Below are positions 1 to 14,500 of a stretch of 64,000 nucleotides of DNA, piece by piece. The notes beneath the pieces are model-generated. The model saw only the letters and a program-made list of their open reading frames with translations, was not told the origin of the DNA and did no database searches. A program made the translations under genes and the position numbers. The stretch's first letter is position 1. Each line of letters starts with the position of its first letter. Source of the DNA: Mytilisepta virgata (lineage: Eukaryota; Mollusca; Bivalvia; Mytilida; Mytilidae); NCBI GenBank assembly GCA_028015205.1, contig CM051521.1, forward strand, positions 90,434,513 to 90,498,512. The letters are read 5' to 3'.

Positions 1-755
1 TATCCTGACACTCTGGAATATAATACACACTATAAAAACCAATATAATATGATTACCAACAAGGTGACTGCCAAACTAACAACCAGATTTTTTGTGATTG
101 GAAAATCCAGTCAAATACTTGGAAAGGAACAACATTTTTCACAATGTGAACCAACCATTTAAAGTGAAATGATGAAAATGGTGGGTTGAAGGGAATAAAG
201 CTTTTTTCTCAAAGGGAGATTGTTGGTGAATAAAATTTACATATTCTTAAGAGAAAAATGAATAAGGAATCGATTGATGTATGATTTATCTACATATAAT
301 TGGATATATTAGGATTTCGAGTCTAAAAACTGCTGCCCCAAGTCTGGGTCGGCAATTTCCATGTTTTGTATATGAATCGGGCTCTGACGTCCCACGGCCC
401 CAGCATATTTCAAAAAAAGGCCGTCAGACGTCAGAGCAATTTCGGACTACAATGTCATATGTTCAGATGTCCTTGAACAGTGTAACACCTTTACATTGTA
501 CTCCTTACTGCTGACACCAATTACTAGATATTCTGAGGTCAACTCTACAAGTTTAAAAGTCTAACTAAAGACTTCAGAATGCTGAATTGAGTAACTTACA
601 AGAATGGAAATCTTTCTAATTGATTGTGATGTTTTCTCATTTTGACTTTACTAAGGTAGAATTTAAGCAATACCAAAATTTTTTCTTAATGGTGCAGCCT
701 TGTATCTGCGGAAGACAACAAAACCTGAATCCAAATTAATAAGTAAATAAATTAC
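1..755. other. No exon seen (WDR90 intron expected)
   Basis: Lies downstream of the last visible WDR90 exon. No WD40-like text with splice signals in either frame of the minus strand. Holds the inverted repeat at 381-437. Confidence 0.6.
381..437. repeat. Inverted repeat, also seen at 63685
   Basis: GCTCTGACGTC...ACGGCC (381-398) pairs with GGCCGTCAGACGTCAGAGC (419-437). The right arm with its flank (AAAGGCCGTCAGACGTCAG, TCGGACTA) recurs at about 63684-63718. It is a dispersed repeat fragment in the leftmost intron. Confidence 0.55.
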
Positions 756-3700
756 CATATCTAAAGATTCGTCAAATACAGCTGTAACAATAGATCCATC
801 CAAATTCATCTCGTCTTCCATTGTCAGACCTCCTGTTCTCATATTATAATGGTCTCCTGGTAACTTCAATTCACCGACACCAACAACTGACCATACTCGC
901 AATTTTTTACCAACACTTCCTGTCAATAACCTTCCGCTTCTACACATTATCACATCTGAAAAATACATGTATTTATTTACTATTTTATGTTTGTGAAATA
1001 TATGCAGCAGACATTACGAACACTTTAAATAAACTGAAAAGGTTAGTTTGTAAATATATACAAATATTTGGCAATGTATAGTGAAGATTCCCTGGACGTT
1101 TCACAGAAATGCATTCACTGGTTTAGGAGGAGTGGGTATGCCTACCCCTCTTACAATACCGTAATATGAAGAAATGGCAAAGTCCCTGCTTGTCAGCGGA
1201 AAACCTCAAAAATCATCCTCATCAAAAATAAATTAGGTGGTAAACAATGGCAATGTACATCGAAGATTCCCATAAAGTTTCACAGAAATCCATTCCCTGG
1301 TGTAAGAGTAATTGAGGTAAATACGGTGACAAACAAGTCCCTTAGTGGGGGATATAATAATAATACATATACTAACCTATTTCAGAAGTATCTGCCTCCC
1401 AGTGGATAAAACATGTATTGTGTCTAGTATCCCATGCTGATATTTTACCATTACTGGTAGCAATGTACAGAGTACTGTCCCCTGCATACTCCATGGCAGT
1501 GAAATCAGCAGGCTCTGAATCCTTAAAAAGATAATTACTTTTGTATATATGTACTCATATATAATGGCCTAAGCTGATCACAATATTGGCAACGGCAACA
1601 ATAAAAATATTAATAACAAAGACTAACATTTGTTACCTCTCATTGTCTACTGCAGTTTTGCTTCTGTTGACAATGAATTTCACATGAAAACAATCCAGTC
1701 TATAACCATCTCAATATGTGTTATTAATATAATGTACAACATAGATTAACTACTATACAGAAAACTGTTGTTTGGTCCCTTGGGTGTGAAATTGAAGTTT
1801 AATTGTATGACAGGTAATACTTTTAGATACACTGTGGTTTATTCTTCTAATAGAAAAATTCATTAAGTAAACTATATTCATATGGGCAATATGACAATAA
1901 AACATTGTCTCTCAAATCATCTCTGTGACCAAATTGCACCCAATCTCTTCCAAAATATAGTTACCTTATGGTGCCCCTGTAATAATTCATCTGGTACCTC
2001 AGCTTCATGAACATTAAGGCAAACATCATTAGATGTTTCATCCAGCAACCAGAACAGTACTGTACCATTCTGGCCAACTGAGGCAAATTCATTAACAGTA
2101 TACGGGTCCCATTTAAGTTCATGTATAGGACTAGCAGATCTGGACGTAGTCAGAATTTCATAGCTGTTTGTACTCCATACCACTACTGAACAGTCACGAT
2201 AGTCACCTGAAGTACACCATACGAAATACTAAAACTCATTCTTAATTATTGTCCATGTAGTACTTCACCTGTGTTCAACATATATGTACAATTCACATTT
2301 TCTAAAGCATTACCACTCTATCCATTAAAGAAAGCCATTATATTTCTTAAATATAAATGCTGGATCTGACAGAAAAATAATGTATGTCACAGATATATTT
2401 TCAACAACACAAATTGACATCAAACTTGGTTTTCCTTCACTACCTTCTTTACTGCAATCCTATGGTACATTGCCAAGCTAAGAACCAGATTTTTCTGTTG
2501 GAAAAGGCAATTACAAATAATATACTTCAAAACTGTTTTATCAAATATTTATCATTTTTATTTTTCTTCATGGTAAAGCGTTCCCTAATATTAATGACTG
2601 AACAGAATTTCAAAAATATAATCATGTAACTATTAGATTCATCATAATAAATAATACTATCATCCATAGGCAATCTACAATATCATTACATACCCACAGA
2701 AATAAGAAATCTATCGTCTCTGGAATAAGCTAGACATTGTATGTCATATTCATGGTGATTTAAAACCTTCTTACACAGCTGGTTTTGTAAGTCCCACACA
2801 CATATTTGACTCGGTGACATACCAAATGATCCACTTGCTGATGCTAAAACCTATTTAAGATAGAAATTCAAAAATAAATTTCATGTTTTTACATGTATTT
2901 ATGCAAATAAAAATCTAAATAGCATTATAGCAGGGTTTGAAACTCCACAAAAAAGCTACATGATGACAGGGCTGGCTGTTTATGAAACTTGCCAGTCCTG
3001 ACCTTATTCCATAGAGACTTTAATGTGTCAAATGGCCGATGCAAATAGAAGAATGTAGTAACATAGTTATCATTGTAATGCAGATAAAATAGAAATCTAA
3101 AATTAGAAATGGGGGACCTCCAAAACAACCGTTCTTGTCTGTCTGACCATAGGGCAGGTGACTTTATTTTTGACCTGTCAGCCATGAAAAAAGGGTGGGC
3201 TATTATTATAAACTCTGATTACAGAAGCCAGAAGTTAATATCAAGTGTCATAAATCCAAGCATGTTTGCCCATTCTTTCACCACAATACACCTTTACAGG
3301 GTTCCTACAATATTTTTTAAGTTGCTTCCAGGTCATTTTGCAGCATAGCAATAACATTAAATAGTGTGCCATTGTAGCACAATAAAAACCAATACTCCGC
3401 TGCTGTAAAAGGACCTTGTAACAATAAGCATGCAGATGACCTAGATGTGACTGGTTCCTTGTTGAAATGATCTGACTAATCTGGATCAAATCAGTGGCAA
3501 AAATACCACTTTTAGTGAACAAACAGAGTACAATGTCGTAAGATTCTCATGGATTTCAACACATAAACAAAATTGCTAGACTTTTTGAATTTCTTGTTGG
3601 AGTGGGAACCTTGCAAATAGGAAATCAATATTTATGGCACAGGTTTGCCTGCTATACTAGATTTTGGGAATTGCAAGACCAATTTTTTTTTAACAAATTT

Positions 3701-5517
3701 TCTTTCCCTATATGTTTTAACTATGAATAAAATTTTAATTTGGTATCAAAAATGTCCAAATCTTAGTAGTTGGAGAGTAACCCTTGGGATTTCACTATAT
3801 TTCAGTTCAATCTGAGAAAAAAACCTAATCATACTTGAAGATTTTTAAAGCAGGTTACAAAAATCTCCTACCATATGGTACTCCTTTGAAACTATTAAAA
3901 TTCAATACACAATTTTAGAGAAAATCAACTTTTTACCTGACAATCATTCTGTAAAGCTAATGTAGAAATTTCTTCTGTATGACCTGTAAAAATTTACAAA
4001 AAGATGTAAAATAATAGTAATAATATAGATGTACAACAACAGAAATAATATTAACATACAGTTTAGATGTGATCACAGATACCCCCTCACCCCACCCCAA
4101 ATAACCTTCAATTTTTTTAATTTTTGTCCAAATCAATACTTTAGAAATGCAACAATTAATTTTGTATAGTAAGCAGTTGTCAAAGATTTACAGTGGTCAC
4201 TGAACTATTTTTAAAATCTATTCAAACCATTTCTGTATTGTACAACTTTGGTTACTTCCCTTTAATTCATTCCCTTGCATATTTCAGCAACAAAAATTCT
4301 ACTGAATAAATTAATTTCCAAATTTACAGCAAAACTAATGAATCATATGTCAAATTTTAAAAATGCAAATAAAAAACATTACTAGATTTTCAATGAGGAA
4401 CCAGAGTGAGTTATCTTTTCCTAACAAATGTAGGAAAGGCAGATAATTAAATTCTCTCCCTTTTGTCCTGAGGCTAAAAGGGAGACAAATTTATTATCTC
4501 CCTTACCTACATTGGTTAGGAAAATATAACTCACTCTGGTTTCTCATTGCTGACTATTCGAAGCGATTTCAATTTCAAACGGATATAAGGTTCATTTCTT
4601 TTATAAATTTCCATTGTAGCTTTCCTATTCAACATAGTTGTCCGACAATTTCTATACATACTTATATATCATCATTCTTCAATTCCATGCAAAATTTTAA
4701 ACTGCCAAGATGTATTGTTTTTCATATATCTGAGATTAAAAAAAGTGATTAGGCTTAAAACAACTGGGCCCTGGATACTGACACATAGGCAAATGTTAAA
4801 TCGTTTAAGTATAAATAATGTCATGCAATAATGACCAAGCATATATGGTTATTTTACCTGTGAGGTGTTTCTGATGACCTGTGTTCAAATCTTCAATAAT
4901 CAATACACAACCAGTAGTGTACACAAACAATCCTAATAATACAAAAAATAAAATTTATAACATTCACCCTTATTCAAATGATGTGTGTGTGTGTGTGAAC
5001 AGACAAATGAAAATTACATTTAATATAGTATAACTAATCTCTAAAATATACAATGAGTGAACAAAAAGAACAAAAACAAAAAAAACCATTACTTCATGAT
5101 TCTATCTATTGCATGACAAAGTTTCTACAGATTTTGTATTCAAATTTCAGGATGACTTATTTATTACATGTTTATTGCTTAATTGGAAAGATTCAGTTAG
5201 ATTATATTACAGAAAGTCTAAAAAGATTTAGTTAGAAAATTGAATTTACGTTCACTATGTGTTGACAATTGTGGAGCAATAAATTTATGCAATAACCTGT
5301 GTTAAAGTTTATGCCAGTTTCTAGTAAAAAATACAATGGAATATCTGATTTCTTGAATTCATGGGTTTTTTTGATACAAAAAGTAATTAAAAACATTCTG
5401 AAAATCTAACATACCTGTATCAGTCTGCCAAATAAGATTATTTTTAGCATTCCCGTTATATCCAATTATAGATTTTAACTGTATACCAGCTTGGTTTGGT
5501 GGTGCAATGTAACGCCT
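756..5517 (-). CDS. WDR90: WDR90 exons 28-34: second WD40 block, continues off the window
   Basis: Exons 5415-5517, 4858-4932, 3937-3983, 2694-2850, 1965-2206, 1377-1521 and 756-955 encode about 322 residues. They begin with LKSIIGYNGNAKNNLIWQTD (compare LKAVVGYSGNGRANMVWRPD, recalled from human) and include GHTEEISTLAL, QICVWDLQNQLC, NEFASVGQNGTVLFWLLDE, GKISAWDTRH, LRVWSV and VTAVFDESLDM. The last exon ends at a GTAATT donor, so at least one more exon lies left of the window. By comparison with human WDR90, several more WD repeats (roughly 300 residues) are missing. Bases 1-755 show no exon. Confidence 0.93.
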
Positions 5518-8500
5518 CTATAAAAATAAAGGATTTAAGGTTAATAGGCAAAAAGTTAAAAAAATGATTTTATAACCTTGGAGATATCAATTAAAAAACC
5601 GTTTGTCATTTAAATTTAATTGTTCAAAGAATGAGATATTTCATTGATCAGTTTTAGTATATACAAGTTTATAAATTCATTTCAGAAATCTTTCCTTGAA
5701 TATATAGACACTCTCATTCATACCGGTATCAAGTTAAAATTACTGTCTGCCGGAGTAGGTACTTCATTTTATAATGTTATTAAACACATGTATGAATCAA
5801 GTAAATCTTGTGTTTAGATTCAATCTAGAGTAACAGATTTTTTCCTGATAAAACTTGGAGTTAAACAAGGGGACAATTTAAGTCCCAATCTATTTAAGTT
5901 ATTTATAAATGACTTGCCAGAGTATTTACAAGAAAGTGAAGACCCGGTTATACTTAACGATAAACCAGTTAATTGCTTATTGTATGCAGACGATTTGGTC
6001 CTTTTATCAACATCTGCTAAAGGGTTGCAAACAAGACTAAACATTCTGGAAAAATATTGTAAAGATTGGTGTTTAAGTGTAAATTCCACCAAAACAAAGG
6101 TTCTGATATTCAACAAAGCAGGCAGACACATTTGTGATGAAAATAAGTTGGTTGATAGTGTTAATAATTATAAATATCTTGGTTTGCACTTTAGTGCATC
6201 AGGGTCATTTTCATATGCTCAGACTGAACTGTATAAAAAGTCTTTGAAGGCTTATTATAAATTGTATAAGAATTTGTTATCACTTAATCCAAGCATAAGT
6301 ACCAGTTTACATGTATTTGATCATACCATAAAACCAATACTCCTATATGGGTCTGAAATATGGGGAACTTTTAACCCATTTTCAGCAAGATTCAGAAATG
6401 GAACTTTACCATTTGATAAAGTCTATTCCAGTTTAAAATGTGAGCGACTACACATCAAATTTAGTAAACTTGTTTTAGGTGTTCAAAAAAAATCCACAAA
6501 TTTTGGAATTTTATCCGAGCTAGGGCGATTCCCATTATATTATGATATAATTAAATCTATGTTAAATTACTGGTATCGCTTGGAAAATCTTGATACCAGA
6601 TTTTCTCTTCTCAAAGACGCTTATGTAACATCACAAAATTTTTTTCATTCAAAAAAACCATCTTGGTATGGCTCTATGAAGTCAGTTCTTCAAATGATCC
6701 CAGACATCAATCATATATCTTTATCATTACCAAAAATTAATAGCTTCAAAGCTAATGTGAAAAAAATTTTAAAATCATATTTTATAGACGTATGGTACAC
6801 TGAACTGATAAAGTATTCAGATGGTAAACTTAGAACTTATGTTACATTTAAATCAAATTTTGGAAGAGAAAAATATCTTTCCATTACGGGAAATTATGAA
6901 CAGAGACGAAGCTTAACAAAGCTCAGAATTTCATCACACCACTTAAGAATTGAGGTCGGAAGGTATCAGGGTACTCTCCTAAATGACAGAACTTGTACTC
7001 GTTGTAACTCCGGAGATGTGGAGGATGAATATCATTTTCTATTTCAATGTGTTAAATTTAATGATGACCGCATTCATCTATTTCAAGAAATAACTAAAAG
7101 TTGCCCCAATTTTTTAACTCTTAACTCAAGGGATAAAATGATATGGCTTATGAACACAGAAGATAAGTCAATTCTCACTGCAGCTGATAAATTTATTTCT
7201 AAAAATTGTTATATATGTGGCTTTCTTGTCTGCTTCAGACACGAGGAGGATTGTGTAAATAACACAGCTCCTTGAGCACCGCCCCTTGGTGTCTGTTGCA
7301 GTAGGGAAACCTACACTATTCTCAATACCTATTCCTGCAGTATATTTTATTTGCTGTGAATAAACTTGAAATTTTGTTACATTTATGTTTGTTTCTCTGC
7401 ATCAGATACGAGGAGGCTTGTTAGAGCTTTTAAGCTCACAATCCTAGAGCATCGTCCCTTGGTACCTGTTGCAGCTAAACAATCAATTATATTTATACAT
7501 TTCCAGCAAAAAATATTATAAAATAAAAACAACTGCAAATAAATCAAGTGAGAGAACATTTGCCACATCTCTGGAGTAGCAACTCTTAAATACTTTTTTT
7601 AAATTTTTTTAACATATTATAACTTTATATCAATTTTAGGTGTATTATATGAATGTCATGTAAAATACTGTATTATATTTGTTATGTGTGTATGCCCCCC
7701 TGGGGACCTAATTTGGAAAATAAAATATCTTATCTTATAGAGATGATTTTCCCAGCCAAGAAAAAAATGGTTTGGTTTAGTTAAGTTGGAGTTTTATGCC
7801 GTTTTCAGCACATTTGGCTATTTCGTGACGGCCATTTTTTATTGGTGGAGGGAGCCGGAGTACACAGAGAGAAACACGACCTTCGGTAGGAAAATTGGCA
7901 ATCCTTGTCATTAAGATCAGAGTCGAACACACCCCGCCATAGGTGAGATTCGAACTCACAACCTCAGTGTTGACAGGCTAGTAATCATAAGTAGTCATGA
8001 TGAAATACCTAGACTACTTGGCCACTGAGGCCCCCGAAACAAAAACCCAAATAAAACTGGAATACTGTACCGAAAGCCATATTGCTATGTATAAAGGACC
8101 CATTATGGAAAAATCTGAATTGCAAAAAGTGGAAATCCGCTACAAAACAGAATAAAATCATCCTTGAATATAACACAACGGCACAGGTGAAGACCTTAAC
8201 TTCTGTTCTTCACACAGAACATGTGCCTCAACACATGTACCAACAAAACCCAATTATCTTTCAGTTTTCAGTTAAAGGTAAACAGAAAATAAAAGATCAC
8301 CTTTAATATCTTACCTGTGCTAAACCATATGATCTTTCTCTCTGAAAAAAATGTTTCTGACAACTTGGTTTTAAAGCATCTGAATATTTATCTTTCCTCC
8401 CTTTGGAAGGAGCTCTTTTCTTTTTAACTGGAGTTGTTCTTTTTCTGTGTTGTTGTACTCGGGATCTGTTTCCCATTTTCTTGGATGAATCAACCTAAAG

Positions 8501-11500
8501 CCATCAACTAACAAATTACTGCACAATACACTACCTTTGAATTTTTTTTATAATACATATAGTGGTTCTAAACCTTATTAGTAAACACTATTTTATTCAA
8601 TAAATTTAATGAATATTGAAAAAGAACTTAGAAAATGGCAAAAAAGATGAATTTCAAATGTAAATGATTTGTACTCATACATCAGTCTTTATATAACAAA
8701 TACACCCTTTTCATTAAAAGGAAAATACTGAATGAGCAAATAAGATGCAAATACCCCATGCCAGCAGATATCTCATATTTATTTATTTTAATTTGGGTTT
8801 AACGCCGTTTTCAGCACATTTTGGCCATTTCGCGGCGGCCAGTTTTTATTGGTGGAGGAAGCCGGAGTACCCGGAGAGAACCACCGACCTTCGGTAGGAA
8901 AATTGGCAATCCTTGTCAATTAAGATCGGAGTTGAACACACCCCGCCACAGGTGAGATTCGAACTCACAACCCCATCGTTGACAGGCTAGTGATCATTAG
9001 TAGTCATGACGAACTACCTAGACCACTCGGCCACCGAGGCCCCCCAGATATCTCATATCTGAATTACCAAGGGATATACATCTGATAACAAATGTAGAAT
9101 ATTTCAGATCTAAAGCCAACCTGTTAATTTAATTACTACCACTGGATATCAGATACCTTACTGGCAGAATTCCAAAATTTTTAAACTATGTTTATCAGCA
9201 AAGGACATCTAACATTCTAAAAGGCTAATGTAAGTACCATACAATGGAATTTGGACAAGTGGAAATTACTATAAAGATTTAAACTGAAAACAAAAAGTAT
9301 TTCAATTCTGAACTTTATATATGTTTTGTGGTTAACTAAAAATTTCAAATTTGTTATCAAGGCTAATAGGTCACTGAACTGAAAACAAGCAGCTGGATAG
9401 ACAGACAGAAGGCAACATTTTATATCTGCATTGCCTGAATGAGAATATAAAAATTCTGAACGGAAATACATGAGTTAAATGAGTTCATATTTTACATTCT
9501 ACATTATAAATCATTACTTCAACAACATAGACCCAAGGAGCTGTGCATAGCATACAACACACTTCCAGTGTATACTGCAACTGCAACCATTTACATGGTG
9601 AACTTTCAGAAATAATGCAATATGTGTGAAAACTGCACATATCAACAATATGAATAATCTACACTTACAACACAAAACTTGTACATTTATACAATAATAC
9701 TTAGTGTACGTACATATATATTGATATGAACCTGTAAAAAATTAAAGGAAACAAGAATCATTCTGATACTGTTCAGTTATTTATTTTCGTGGTTTGATAA
9801 ATATTCTTTCAGATAGCAAAGGAAGAACTATGGTATGGGTAAAGTAATTTTTATTCCTTTTTAATAATACCATACATATTTCATAAAAATTTTGCCAACC
9901 AAACCATACAAGTAATAACATTCAAAATAAAGAGGAAAGCAAATTATAACTGAACCTACATGTCGCAATGGTAATAATATCAATTATCAAACTTAAACAG
10001 AGATTCCTGCATAAATACTTACTGAATCAGTATCACTTGTCCCACCATATCTATCTTTTATTTCTGGACCAAATTCTTTGTCCGACAACTCTGTCTCAAT
10101 ATCTGTTAATGTAAATCAAACCTTCTTTTTACATCATGAAAAAATTTCCAATATAAGATTCAACAAGCAAATATACAGATTTTTTTTTTAAATACATTGA
10201 TTAAATGTACTGTCAACTAAATTTCAAAATATTTTACCAGTTGAAGGTTTATGTATTGAGCTGAGATCCTCTATTCTGCTAAGTGATGTATTCTGTGACC
10301 GTCTGTGTGGTGATATCCGACTCCTGTGATTTCCCGGTGACTTCATGATAGGTTTAGGTGGTGTTCTGGGTAATTCTTGATAGGATACATTCACTATATC
10401 ATCTATTGTTTCTGAAATTAATGATTTACTCTGCATTCAATTTTAACATTAAAAAAAAAACTATGCCCCTCCTTTTACAACTTATATGCATGTACCTTCT
10501 CTATTCTCTTAGGTATCCTTGTTTCATACTGAAGTCTGTTTAAACACAATCATTATCTATAATAATAAGTTCTGATTACATTCTTTGTTTGTATAATTTT
10601 TTTTAAAACATTCTTGTATATCTCTTCCAATTGAATAACATATGAGATATTTAAACAGAACTACCTTACACGTGACATACCTGTTTTATCCATGAATGGG
10701 AAAGAGGTTTCTCTTACTTCCCTGCCTCTAAAAAAATTAATTGAAATCAGACATAAAATTATTTTTATTGCAACTCATTTTGCAGCTTTAATAGACCTTT
10801 GGGGACAGTCATTGATCAGAACACAAGTATCTTTTACTTTGTTAATAAAATTTGTACATTTTTAAAATTGATTGTGCAGCAACAAAATATAAAATCAAAC
10901 ATATTAATAAATTTTAAAAACTCCTGAGAAAAATCTATCTCACTCTTAAATATTTTAAATATACAAAAACCCTATTTTTTCCCATTAATTATTATGAAAT
11001 AACTACTTACTCGGTTGGTGAAGATGGCCTAACAGCTAAGAAATCCCACATATATACAGCTTCACCAACACTCAGCAGATTTTTACAATCTGGAGTGAAA
11101 ACTATCTTGCTTACATTCTCTGAATGTCCTATAAAAACCTAAATATATAAAACAAATAATGTAAGAATACAAAAAAATTTCTACTTATATACCAAAACTT
11201 AAATAGATCATTCTTGATATTTAAAACTACAGTTAAACCTTGATGGGTCGAACTCGAAGGGACCAAGAAAACAGTTCGACCCATCGGCAGTTCGACCCAT
11301 CAAACTTCTGACATCTCCTGAAACCTGTACTTATATGTACCAGAAGTGCGGTATTTGCAATCGGTTAATGTAATAACGTTGGAAAATGTGTGTCTTCAAG
11401 TTAAATTTTCCAGAAAATCTCTATAAAATAATAAGTAAAAGAAGAGTCTTGATAATAAAAATCCATTTATGACAGCTAAAGAGTTACGATCAATATCATA

Positions 11501-14500
11501 TTTTTCCCTGATAAGAAATTAAAGAAAAAAATCTTTGTAATAAAAATCAAACTCATTATCAAAATTTTTTGTTTTGAGAGATGCTACACAATTGCAGAAT
11601 AAAGTCTAATGTGAATTTCAAAATTAAATAATTCTTTTTACCTGGAAGTTAATATCTAGCTTCATATTGTAATCCCATATTTTGATTGTCTTATCTCCCC
11701 CTGTTGCCAGGTAGCGACCATTATCTGTTACAGTTAAAGTAGAACATCCCGATCGATGTATATTATTGACCTGATAATAAAAAAATTAAAACATTTTTCA
11801 AATCAATTCAATATTAAGATAATTCCAAAAAAATGCAGAAGTGAAAAAGATTACAGCTTCCTGAAACTGGAGTCCAAAACATTCAGAAGAATTACAGTCA
11901 GCACAATTTTATACTGTTACACACACTAAATTATTATCTAAAGTAGCTTGCTTGTAAGAAAATCTTCAATGTTAAAAACAAATAGTCATTTAGTCAGCCT
12001 AAATATATAAACTGAACATTTCTTATTCTATTTTTCTTTCCACCATCATCTATTTGTGTTTAATGAATTTCAAAAAATCTTAATTTTTTACCTCTGCAAG
12101 TATCCGTCCAGTTCTAGCATCAAATTTAAGTAGTTTGTTATTGGCAGTGGTAACCAATAAATGGCCAAGACCTGATGGAGCAAAGTAAACTCTCATCGCA
12201 GAATCCAGTACAGCCTTAAAACTGTCTGATGATGTGTTGATGTTGGATATATCTATTCTTAAAACCTAAATGAGGAAAAAACAAAACTATGATAATATCT
12301 ATTATGCTAAAAAAAAAATGGCATCAGAAGCTGTTTTGGGATAAACTGAAGACTTATAATCATCCATGGGTAGAACAAATTGTGTGCTTTCCTGAAATAT
12401 TGCTTACATCACAGGTGAAAGTGATTGTTCTCAGATTTCATTTTATTGGAAACAGCATAATTTTGTTCCCTCAAGGTTGAAGCTTGCAGTTAACCTGAAA
12501 TATTCTATTTAAATAATTTCAAATGAAAGTAAAACTAGAGGCTCTCAAGAGCCTGTGTCGCTCACCTGTATCTAATGTGATTTTGGAAATTATGTAAAAT
12601 TATAAATTATATAATGATTGAGACCAAGATTGGTTTAAATTGACACAGTATTTAAAATTAAAAACAGGTCATCTTAGTGTAGTCTTACAATAGCTACTGA
12701 AGACATCTTATCATTATTATTTTTGAATATGTGGTCAAGTTGTGACCATTCAGAATTTTTTTTACAATTTTCTGATAGACTTCTAAACATCTTGGATGAT
12801 GGATCGGCAACAAAGTAACAACACTTGGTCAGCACCTCATAAGGAACATTCATGCTATGTTTTGTTACATTCCATTCAGTGGTTCTCTAAAAGAAGTCAT
12901 TTGTATGCATTTCCCATAGGGTCCAATGTTAAACTTAGTCCCCCGCTGGTGGCCATCTTGGATGATGGATCAGCTACAAAGTAACAACTCTTGGTCAGCA
13001 CTTCATAAGGAATATTCATGCCATGTTTGGTTTCATTCCATTAAGTGGGTCACTAAAAGAAGTCATTTGTATGCATTTCCCATAGGGTTCTATGTTAAAC
13101 TAAGTCCCCCGCTGGCGGCCATCTTGGATGATGGATCGGCTACAAAGTAACAACACTTGGTCAGCACCTCATAAGGAACATTCATGCCATGTTTGGTTTC
13201 ATTCCATTCAACGGTTCTCTAAAAGAAGTCATTTGTATGCATTTCCCATAGGGGCCCATGTTAAACTAAGTCCCCCTCTGGCGGCCATCTTGGATGATGG
13301 ATCGGCTACAAAGTAACAACACTTGGTCAGCACCTTATAAGGGTTCATTCATGCCAGATTTAGTTTCATTCCATTAAGTGGTTCTCTAAAAGAAGTCATT
13401 TGTATGCATTTCCCATAGGGTCCTATGTTAAACTAAGTTCCCTGCTGGCGGCCATCTTGGATGATGGATCGGCTACAAAGTAACAACACTTGGTCAGCAC
13501 CTCATAAGGAACATTCATGCCCTGTTTGGTTTCATTCCATTCAGTGGTTCTCTAGAAGAAGTTCAAAATGTAAAATGTTAATGACGATGACGGACGACGA
13601 CGGACGACGAACGACGGATGCCAAGTGATGAGAAAAGCTCACTTGGCCCTTTGGGCCAGGTGAGCTAAAAAAGAAAGAAATAAACATATTCTTCAAACAA
13701 TTTCTTCAGACAAATTTATAGACCATACTTCTGAGATAATTTCTCACCTCATCTAAACTTTTAGTATCTACAACACTAACAATAAATTCAGATGGACCAA
13801 TGAATGCCATTCTTCTTCCATCTGCACTAACAGACAGAGCCTCTGGGGCACGTCTCTCCCCTCTAGCCACTGTGTTAGCCAACAGTCTAAGCAGTACAAA
13901 ATTGTCTGCTGTGGCATCATACAATCCAAGTGACCCCAGAGAACAAGCACTAAACAGGTAGTCTCCAGTAGGGGCAAATGCTAAACCAATTATTTTACCT
14001 CTGTGTTGTCTGAAATTAGAAATATACAAAAATACTGTAAATTCATAAATTAAACAAATTTATCATTAATATAAGGAAAAAGTTCGTGGACTAACATAGC
14101 AATCATCAAATTAGAACTGTAATTTTTGCAAGTATATATTCTCTTATAATCTGGACATGAATCGCAATTAAAATTCTTATTTAACTATTAGCTATCAAAC
14201 AAAAAAGCACCAGGTAAGTCCAGAACATGTTGATGTGATATGAATATGAACCCCGCTTTGTAATACACCGATACACTGAGCCAGATAAATATTTAACGTG
14301 CTAGCTCACAAGGTAACAGTCTGCATGAGGACACTTTATTCAGACTAAGGGCTGACCTGTCTTTGCTCTTACTCCTAGATGCTAAATAATTGGTGGAGAA
14401 GAAGCAAATACCAATTTTAATGTCTTTGGTTTGACCTGGCCAGGTATAATGCAACCTTCAGCATTAGAGCTGAGAAAACTATCAAGAGACCACCAGGGCG

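Noticed and set aside
5820..6131. 103-codon minus-strand open frame
   Set aside because: It is the antisense shadow of the LINE reverse-transcriptase frame on the plus strand.
8000..8035. tRNA gene
   Set aside because: A and B boxes are present but the body continues as a ~265-bp SINE with an AAAC tail. The tRNA-like head does not fold as a functional tRNA, and there are six copies.
12796..13316. Series of ~62-codon open stretches (MMDRLQSNNTWSAPHKEHSC-like), repeated again at 42125-44480
   Set aside because: They are one frame of the 166-bp satellite unit. 166 is not a multiple of three, so frames do not join, and the sequence lies inside a mobile element.
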